A stretch of DNA of 64,000 nt from Pictodentalium vernedei (Eukaryota; Mollusca; Scaphopoda; Dentaliida; Dentaliidae), in assembly GCA_031216915.1 (NCBI GenBank), contig CM062294.1, positions 391,707,217 through 391,771,216 of the forward strand. The letters are read 5' to 3'. The notes under the pieces are model-generated. The model made no database searches and had not been told where the DNA came from. It was given only the letters and a program-made list of their open reading frames with translations. This document shows, piece after piece, positions 56,420 to 64,000 of the stretch; within the stretch, counting starts at the first letter, position 1, and each line of letters starts with the position of its first letter. The position numbers and the translations under genes were made by a program.

Positions 56420-57181
56420 TTTATGCCATTTTTTTGGGTGGAGGTGGCTGGGAAGGAGAGACTGTAGTAGTTGTTAGTGTAGTTGGCTGTTGATGATGGA
56501 GGGACTGACTATGGTGGAATGGTCGAGTCCTTGCTGCTTCCGGAGTGCTGTGGCTGTTGCGCAGTTCTAGGAGTTGCCATCGTGGTCTTGGTGCGATCCT
56601 CTGACTCTTCCCGTGCCATCCTGATATCTTCACTTAGGCTGCGTAATTGCTAAAACAATATCCGTGCCTGTTCCTGATCCAGAAAGGGGGGGTTGAAATT
56701 GGAGAGGGGAGACTTCTGAGAGCCAGTTTCCATTTCCGTCTCCGAATCGCTGGTGACATCGCCATCCTCCAGGTTGCCCCTCAAAGGAGAGGCAGCTGGG
56801 GAGTGGATGGGAGTCACAGGAGTTGGAGGGGAGGAAATAGTAGTGGCCTCCTCCGTCTTCTCTTCCGCCTTTTTCAGGAACGTTTCCAGCCGCCGGGCAT
56901 TCCGGCGCCTGGTGGATGGGCTCTTTTTCTTCTTACTCTTCTTCTTTTCAGGGCCAGGTCCAGGCTTCTTCGGGTGAGGACCAGTGTGAGAGGGGTTCCT
57001 CTCACAAAAGGTGCTACCTCTCCCCGAAGAAGGTGTGGTGGTGTTGTTCTCTCTCAATGATGAACTCCAAGCTCAGATGGACTCTCTTGCCTGTGTCCCG
57101 GACAGTCCAGGTGACAGGGCAAGAGACGCCCAGAGCCGAGATGGTTTTAACGAGTCTTGCTGGTAAATCCAGTGTGTCCAT
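56420..57181 (-). pseudogene. Basic Ser/Thr/Pro-rich protein of unknown family, broken
   Basis: The frame opens with ATG at 57179-57181: MDTLDLPARLVKTISALGVS, then PVTWTVRDTG and VHLSLEF. After a frame change near 57050 it continues GRGSTFCERNPSHTG, a Lys run (KKKSKKKKSPSTRRRNARR), ETFLKKAEEKTEE, a Pro/Thr/Ser stretch, and DGDVTSDSETEMETG. A stop follows LDQEQARILF (56650). Past it the same frame reads LRSLSEDIRMAREESEDRTK, and another shift gives a Gln/Thr/Pro-rich end with a stop at 56421. The layout is a small beta-like N-terminal domain, a basic nuclear-localisation or nucleic-acid-binding patch and a low-complexity tail. I recall similar anonymous repeat-borne ORFs in marine invertebrates, but no function. 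Three lesions make this copy inactive. Confidence 0.5.
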
Positions 57182-57361
57182 GATTACTGTTCAAGGTGGC
57201 AAGGTGTTTCACATTCTGAAGTGAGAAGTGTGAAATGAAGACCCTATGTGATTTTGTGTCATTTTGTTCAAAATATAGTTTACTTTAAGAAAACGGAGAA
57301 AAAATAGCGAGAAAAGCATTATTTAAAAAAACCACCCAAAAAACGAAAAGTCCCCTATTCT

Positions 57362-58194
57362 ACACCTTTACCACTATATTAATTGCCTTTCAACTGCATT
57401 GTTAATCATTTGTATAACTCTCCAAGTCTGAGAAATTTTTATCAAGCTTCCCTTTGAAAATATAAAGATTATTGTTACAAAACCAAACTTAGTTTATGTC
57501 CATTATTTGCTCAAGTGTGACAAAATCAAAGAAGATTAAGCAAACTAAAACTTAGCTTATTTTTACTTAAAGTGTGACTGAAATTATTTTCTATTAAAAC
57601 AAAACCTGACAGACACAAAAATAGACTTTTCAAGGTACAACTGTGAATTATTATAAAAAATAACTCATTTGAAAATATTGATAGAAAGAGGAGAACACTT
57701 TATTTGCATAAAGTAAGAAATTACTATTTTGGATGGACCAACCCCTTCACATCATGAACTCAAACAGTTTTTCAATTTATGTCCTTTTAACTGTAACTTC
57801 TCAAACAATGCCTCTGTACTTGTATTAAAACTGAATTAAAATGCATGTAACACAATAATAAAATAAAAATGTTGAAAAATTAATTCACCATTTCTGCAAC
57901 AAATATTCTCCGGTTGGTCATTCACTGACTTGCGAAAACCTCAAAACCTCTAATGAGAGATCACCTGTCTTGAGTGACCACTTTTGCTTGGCAAAAGGAG
58001 TGGTCTCTCAATACAGGTTCCATTGTATTTCAATCCGGTTTTATGAAAATGATAATTCATGAGGTCCAGGATATTATGTCTGATAATGGTCGAGGACTTT
58101 GCCTTTGACCTTTATCTGACAGAATACCTGAGTCAAGTGTAGTATCTGAATTAAAACCCACTTTACCCTAAATCTTATTTTAATACAAAAAAAT
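57362..58194. other. Non-coding; decayed ctgtcttgag repeat at 57950-58010
   Basis: No gene is seen. Two copies of the gagagacca word occur in opposite orientation. Confidence 0.45.
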
Positions 58195-58375
58195 AATGGG
58201 AGCTTAAGGTCACATATTTCTGCCACTCGTAACCACAACATGGATAAAATCATGTCCAGTCAATTGATTATACCAATGCTACCAATTTTAGAGGACTTTC
58301 CACCCAGGCATTGGTGACTGGGTCCTATTTTACCAGTAAAACAGGAGACTGTTTACCACAGAAAACAAGAGCAAT
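58195..58375 (+). mobile_element. Dispersed element, 'gtgtttaaggtcac' family, 5' end worn
   Basis: gcttaaggtcacatatttct, accacaacatggataaaatc, aggcattggtgactgggtcc and accagtaaaacagga follow the family order. Confidence 0.5.
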
Positions 58376-58529
58376 GCAAAGAGCAGCAAATGCCTCCGAC
58401 GGTGTCATAATGCCAATGGCAGCCATATTGTAATAATTGTCTAGCTGGACCAAAATCAAAAAGAAACATTGTCTTGTCATCCACAAGTAACCCCCAAAAT
58501 TATGATTTGATCAAATAAGTGGTTTTCAA

Positions 58530-59140
58530 TTCCAACATGCAGTGAATGCAATATAGAGGTTGGGAAAAATTTTCGAAGTCGAAAAAGGGCCTTAACTCTT
58601 GAAAAAATTATTGGATGGAACCCGTTCCTTGTGCATATACATTGTTCCCATGCAGGTCTATCAGCATACCAAAGGAGATCCAAATCCGACGGATGGTTTT
58701 TGAATTACAATGCAAAACATTTGTATGGACAGAAAGATGGACAGATGGATGGACGGCTTCACTATATACTTCTGAATCCTCCTTCAGTCCAAAAAAGTTA
58801 AAAAGGGCCATAACTCTGGAAAAAAGTACTGGACAGAACCCGATCCTTGTGCATATCCGTTCCCCCATGTGGGTCTATCAGCATGCCACAGTAGATACAA
58901 ATCCACCCAATGGCTTTGAAATTACAATGCAAAATGTTTGTACGTAAAAGTTTTTTAAGTCCAAGAAGTGAAAAAGGGCTGTAACTCGGGGAAAAACTAT
59001 TGGGGGGTCTATCAGCATACCAAAAGAGATCCAAACCGACTGACCGGCTTTGAAGTTACAATGCATAATGTTTGTACGGACAGACGGACGGGGGCATAAC
59101 AAACAGTGCATCACTTCCTTGTGTTCCTGCAGGGAGCAAA
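58530..59140 (+). repeat. Tandem-bodied repeat, about 200-bp units
   Basis: Three units start at about 58568, 58796 and 58971 with aaaaagggcc.taactct. They share gaacccgttccttgtgcata, catg.gggtctatcagcat and gctttgaaattacaatgcaaaa. The end has acggacagacgg words. Confidence 0.65.
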
Positions 59141-59584
59141 AATATAAATGAAATACTTTTTATCACATTGGGGAGAAATAAAATTGAAAATGTTTAGTTT
59201 GATCGGTGGTTGTTTGTTTGGGATAACTCACTGAAAACAACATGAATGTTTTGGGTAGAAACTCAAGTAATAACTTAAAAACTTGTGCAGGTCAGGTTTG
59301 AACAACAGAACAATAACTATGTATTATTTGAAAGAATGCCTTAAATTCTTAAAAAAAATGCACACTTATTGTTTGTGATGGTAATTCTTCCAGAGAGGTG
59401 AATCAAAGGAAGTTGTCAGCAGTGGGTTTTACTTTTATAAACTTACATTTTCAACAATCCTTAAAACATATTTCTAACTATTAGCAGCTACACCTGACTT
59501 TGACCCTTGGGAATCACTCTTATACAGCTTCCCAAGGATCAGTGCCTGGTGCAGGTATTATGTTCTTGGATAACAAGGCCCCTA
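59141..59584. other. Non-coding DNA
   Basis: Nothing is recognised. Confidence 0.4.
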
Positions 59585-59762
59585 TTATTCCTTTACCAAA
59601 TGAATTGGTCACATTTCACATTTACAAATTGCTTGTCAAGCCTCGTTCCAATGATGAGTCAGATGACATAGCTTTGTTGAAAGTTTTTCGAAAAATTTGA
59701 AAACAGAATGGACTATAAAGATGTTGATGTCATCTCCGATCCACTGGGTGAAGAGTTAACTA
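59585..59762. mobile_element. Decayed TTAA MITE (family 1)
   Basis: tcctttaccaaatgaattgg, cgttccaatgatgagtcaga, gacatagctttgttgaaag and cactgggtgaagagttaa are diverged forms of the family 1 element. The left half of the palindrome is deleted. Confidence 0.5.
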
Positions 59763-59774
59763 TTTATTTGTTTT

Positions 59775-60020
59775 ATGTCACATTTATTTACTTTTTTATT
59801 TAATGGTGTTTTAAGGTCACATATTTCTGCTCAATGGCTAATCGTGACCGCAACATGGAGATAAAGTCAAGTCTAGTCAATCGTTTATACCCAGGATTCC
59901 CATTTTAGTGGACTTCCACCCCACGCATTGGTGACTGGGTCCTATTTTACCAGTAAAACAGAAATTGCCACAGTAAACAAGCACAGTTTCACTTTCCCAG
60001 GGTTCCTGTGGGGACTGTTT
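59775..60020 (+). mobile_element. Dispersed element, 'tttattggtgtttaaggtcac' family
   Basis: tttaatggtgttttaaggtc, ctgctcaatggctaatcgtg, accgcaacatggagataaag, ccacgcattggtgactgggt and ggttcctgtggggac give the complete family order. From 60021 to 60630 nothing is recognised apart from T19 at 60470-60488. Confidence 0.65.
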
Positions 60021-60630
60021 TATGTCAATCGAGCACACTTTTTGTGGGCATCACATAATGACACATTTTAGTTAATTATGGTCCATGGAACACTTTTAAT
60101 CATAACACTATTAATAACCTATTCATCCAACTGTGACCAACTAAACGGTAAACTGCAAATCGTCTGTGATGTTTCATTTATGAATACTTGGCAAAATTGA
60201 GGATTGTTTTTGAAAGTCACTGATTACATGTGAACGTATCAGGCCTTAGTACTTCCAACATAAATATGAGTTCTGTCACACAAGATGCAATAAAATAACG
60301 GATCAATTTATTACCAGAGTAGGAAGAGGATCTAACTGAAAACTTGTCTTAATTGAATATTTTTCACTTAAGAATTGGCATTCAATTAACAAGATTCAAC
60401 AGTACAGGCAAATAATAAGAAATTCCTGTAAAGAATTGTGAAATTTCCATGTTTGTAAATTTAAAGCATTTTTTTTTTTTTTTTTTTCAGTTCCGTTTGG
60501 AACTTAATGTAGGCCCATATGTACTACTACATTTCAATATATTTATTATACAGCATCTTAAGCATAAACACTGTAAGTTATTAAGAACTGACAGTAACAT
60601 GGTTATATATTGTAATATATGTGGTAATAA

Positions 60631-60870
60631 AGATGCAGTAGCCGAGAGCGTAACGGGTTGAATTCGGAGCCCAAGATTTGTGAGTTTGCACCCCAATCGG
60701 AGAAACGTAACGTAATGCAATGCTGGCATGGACTCAAAAACCACACTGCTCCTCCATAGTGCCATGTTCGGGGATGGTGCTATGCTTGTCCTATCGGGTG
60801 AGGATGTAAATGGCTGTCCTGTGTTCAGTAATTACTGTGCATGTTATGAGTCACTCAGGGTGTTCCGAAA
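60631..60870 (+). mobile_element. Possible tRNA-derived SINE of a second type
   Basis: gcagtagccgagagcgtaac resembles a tRNA 5' half with an A box, and gagtttgcacccc, 47 nt downstream, resembles a degenerate B box. The body tatcgggtgaggatgtaaat, gtcctgtgttcagtaattac and gagtcactcagggt is of a kind I associate with mollusc SINEs. The direct word cagggtg.tccg.aaa.t.aacgga repeats at 60857 and 60996. Confidence 0.4.
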
Positions 60871-61039
60871 AGTCAACGGAGGATCAGAGACTGAAAGCAC
60901 ACTGAATCGTGCATCAACCGGAATAAAACGTGTGTAAGACATGAACTGCAGCATCAGTCCACACAAGAGATGATTCTGATGATGTGGGGTTCACACAGGG
61001 TGCTCCGTAAAATTAACGGAAGAATTTCCAAACATAACA

Positions 61040-61138
61040 TAACATGGTCTGAGGTTTGTGGCTTGGAGCTTATGGTGAACCGAGATGAGAAACATCGAGG
61101 TTGAACATAAGCTCAGTCACAAACCTCAAACCATGTTA
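61040..61138. repeat. 99-nt long hairpin
   Basis: taacatggtctgaggtttgt (61040 on) pairs with acaaacctcaaaccatgtta (ending 61138). Inner parts agcttatg/cataagct and tgaaccgagatg/catcgaggttgaa continue the fold to a 4-5-nt centre. From 61139 to 62089 nothing else is recognised. Confidence 0.7.
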
Positions 61139-62089
61139 CCATCAATTCATCACAATAACGTATATATTCTAATAAAACCCTACCTACAGCCCAAAACACA
61201 CATGTGGAATAAACAATGCAACTTTTAACGATAACAAATTTAGTAAATAACCTCTCGTGTACCCCACAACGTAACTGGACAAATGATCAATAAATAAAAT
61301 AAATAAATCGTAACCTGATTTGTAATTTAAACACTTCTTTCAGAACATTGTCTGCTGCATAAAAAATTCTAGAAAAATGAAACGGTTTGCAAGTCACTTT
61401 ATTGATGAAGTAACTATGAAACAGGCAACACCATTTCAAAATATTTCACTTGTTGACATCATACACTATTCATGCACTGGAGCCATAAACACAGATGCAA
61501 CTACCCAAGCTCTTATCCAATCAGAGGGCAAGGATTTTACATCTTATATTGGAACAGGTATTTATAATTCATTCTGCAAGGCTGTTATAACATATATTAC
61601 AATTATATAATGCTCAGACAATATATTAGGTTATCTATGATTCATTCCGGAGTCTCTATTCTTTGCACAACACATAGCAGGCAATGTATTGAAAATGTCA
61701 ATATCTGAAACATTCTAACTGATCAACAAAATACAATGTAGCTGATCTCTTCTCCATTGTTTTGGATAAAAAGATTATTTAGTACAGTGCTGAAATAAAC
61801 TGTGCTGATTATAAGTCGAAGATGCAAAAAAATAAGTAAATCAGTGTTATTTACCCTATTTCAAACAAACTGCCAACAATGTATACAGCAGAACAAGAAA
61901 TAACACACGAATATGACCGTTTAGGTTACGCATGGGTTACGTCAATTGTAAAATCTGCGCATAAACTACAGATTACTACATCGTAATACAACATAACATC
62001 TTTAAATTACTAATCTTGCATGTTTTAGCACAAAGACTTGTACTGCATCCACGTATGAAGAGAATGGGATTCTGTTTCCAGATATGAGT

Positions 62090-62326
62090 GTATCAGTAAG
62101 TGACTGGCATACGGTGCCCAAATATTAACCCGGGGACTCGAATTGAACAAACGTGAACACCCCTAGAGATGTCACACGCCATATATGAAAAGATTCTACC
62201 TGGTGGATCCGAAGAAGAAGATTTTTCACGAAATTTTCTTACATTGCACTGAGTTAAACTATAGGCTCCAATAAAGAGTCCAAATATAACCCAAGGGCCC
62301 TATTTTAACAAACTTGAATCTGACTC

Positions 62327-62367
<41 letters not shown>

Positions 62368-62923
62368 TGGAGATGTTGTATACCAAGTATGAAAATATTC
62401 TGACTGGTGGATGTGAAAAAGAAGATTTTTAAAGAAATTCCCTCACATGTTACTATGTTACAATTCGGAGTCCCATAGAGAGAATAACTATCAACCCAGG
62501 GACTTGATTTGAACAAACTTGAATCTAACTCCCATAGAGATGTTGTATACCAAATATCAAAAGAATCTGACCGGTGGATCTGAAGAGGATTTTTATTATT
62601 CCCCATATTGCACTAAATTAAAATTCTTTCTCCCATGGGGAGACCTAGTATTGACCCAGGGACTCGATTTGAATAAACTTAAATCTGACACTTCCTAGAG
62701 ATGTTGTACACCAAATATGAAAATATTCTGACTGGTGGATCTGAAGAAGACTTTAAAAGAAATTTTCTCATATTGTAATAAGTTCAACTTTGGGCTCCAA
62801 TAAAGAGCCCAAATATCAACCCAGGAATCCGATTTATTGCCCTAGGTTAATTATTTGGGCTCCTGTATTGAGCCCAAATACTAACTGATGGGTTTAATAA
62901 ACACACTTGTATCCGACCCCCCC

Positions 62924-62954
<31 letters not shown>

Positions 62955-63706
62955 ACACACCCCCACCCTTTTACCTTCTATGGATGCTGTAAATCAATTA
63001 TCTGAAGATTCTGATCAGTGGTTCTGAAGATAATTTCTTTTTCAATTTTTTTGACTCAGCATTTTTTTCGATGCCCCCCCGTACAGAATAGCCTGACACA
63101 ACCAATGGCAATTTTTTTTTATGATTCCATTCTACTGGTCCTAAGGATGCTTCATACCAATTAACAGGTCTCTGATCTGTGTGGTTTTGGAAATATGAGT
63201 GTTTTGATGGGTTCCCACAGGGGTGTACTATTTTTTTTTTGGGGGGGGGGGGGGGGCATCAATCAGTTACTTAGAACCCACTTATACTACATGCCAAATT
63301 TGGTTCACATCGGCCCACCGGTTCTTGAAATACAATTTGGGGCAGAGGCAAAGTAGATGTGCTCCCAAAGATAGCCCAAATATTGACCTACCAACTTCCC
63401 TTGAACAAACTTTAATCTTCAACACCAAGGGATGTTCCATACCAATTATCAAGGCATTCTCTTTGGTGGTTCATGAGAAGATTTTTAGGTTTTGAGGGCA
63501 TTAACCAGAGCCCGAAGATGGCAGCTGCTTCATTTGAACAAAATAGAAAGGGTATACCTCATAGATGGTCTGTGCAATATATGTTTGAATTTGGCTTAAT
63601 GGTTGTGAAGACAAGTTTCCAAAAGTTAATGGATGAGAGACGGGAGATGAAGAATGTCAAGTGATGGCAATAGCTCACACTGACTTGCAGTCAGGTGAGC
63701 TAAAAA
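62090..63706 (+). repeat. Tandem array of the 'gattctgactggtgg' family with terminal hairpin
   Basis: About five 180-bp units of the same family as 15720-17388 occur from 62090 to 63040. They are interrupted by C40 (62328-62367), C24 plus (AC)10 (62917-62960) and G16 (63241-63256). More diverged units follow. The array ends in aagtgatggcaatagctcac / actgacttgcagtcaggtgagctaaaaag (63660-63706), a stem-loop with the ctaaaa terminus. Confidence 0.75.
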
Positions 63707-63876
63707 GCATGACTGGTGCAGTAAAACAGACAAGGCCAAGAAGAATCACAACACCCTTTTTGCTATGGATTACCACCATGCTATGTAGAGTAACCTGCAA
63801 ATGGGTTTCAATCCATTCGACAAACAGAAATCTGTGATGTCCAAATATAATTAAATTTCCATCATTCTCAATCAAG

Positions 63877-64000
63877 TTTTAACCCCTCACCTAACGAATC
63901 GGCTGCATCTGTCCATGTAATTTACAAAGTGAGTGGTTGAAAAAAATTATTTAAAACAAAAATTCAACAAACCCATATCATTGCCAATGAGTCATTGGAA
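63877..64000. mobile_element. TTAA MITE (family 1), cut by the window edge
   Basis: ttaacccctcacctaacgaa, tcggctgcatctgtccatgt and caacaaacccatatcattgc are the left half, reaching the palindrome centre (gccaatgagtcattggaa) at the last base. Confidence 0.6.

Larger units (their letters stand above)
55735..57361 (-). mobile_element. 1.63-kb element with 111-bp inverted ends and an ORF
   Basis: Left arm 55735-55845 (agaataggggacttttcgtg ... aacaaaatgacacaaaat) and right arm 57251-57361 are reverse complements with modest differences, mostly in the T/A run lengths. Inside, on the minus strand, lies one decayed coding region (56420-57181). Its presumed start is only 70 bp inside the right arm, so the arm would serve as promoter region. 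It resembles no named transposon superfamily I can assign. Target duplication cannot be resolved. Confidence 0.65.

Noticed and set aside
33720-59140. 'accgaggt...gacggacgg' words as primer or regulatory sites
   Set aside because: They are tails of dispersed repeats and occur many times without other regulatory context.

Overview
This window looks like non-coding, repeat-dominated genomic DNA of a marine invertebrate, most likely a mollusc (bivalve-like). It is AT-rich, has no operon-like gene packing and no long intact gene. The LINE ORF2 tail at 13.5 kb and the many short tandem-bodied repeats ending in a hairpin are of types I associate with bivalve genomes. The phylum call is inference.

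Layout. 0-5.4 kb: tandem-bodied dispersed repeats. 5.43-9.45 kb: a 4.0-kb giant inverted repeat (arms 1.6 and 1.7 kb, 0.7-kb spacer). Its arms hold arrays of self-complementary hairpins and end in a dense cluster of promoter-type motifs. A deleted relative lies at 20.3 kb. 10.2-11.0 kb: an inverted, broken pseudogene of a FEN/PIN-like nuclease family. 13.3-14.3 kb: a repeat end abutting a 5'-truncated LINE ORF2. 15.1-17.7 kb: a minisatellite, a long 'pearl-like' array and a small tandem repeat. 18.5-19.2 kb: a FLYWCH/MULE-transposase remnant. 19.3-20.3 kb: degenerate telomere-like repeats joined to a broken reverse transcriptase. 20.8-32.7 kb: SINEs and TTAA-flanked palindromic MITEs in otherwise featureless DNA.

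At 32.78-32.95 kb (minus strand) lies the only convincing piece of a host gene: a 3'-terminal coding exon with a splice acceptor and a short coiled-coil, acidic C-terminus. I could not find its upstream exons. 33.1-49 kb: more tandem-bodied repeats, a complete Helentron-like element (36.8-38.6 kb), nested MITEs (43.0-44.6 kb), and SINEs. 49.66-53.98 kb: a 4.3-kb element with TTAA-flanked inverted ends. 55.7-57.4 kb: a 1.6-kb element with 111-bp inverted ends that carries a decayed ORF for a basic, Ser/Thr/Pro-rich protein of no family I can name. 57.4-64 kb: further repeats, SINEs and long C tracts.

Functionally the window is a record of mobile DNA activity: LINE-driven SINEs used as landing sites by TTAA-specific MITEs, rolling-circle-like tandem elements sharing one terminal hairpin, and foldback structures. 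All coding remnants except the 32.8-kb exon are broken.
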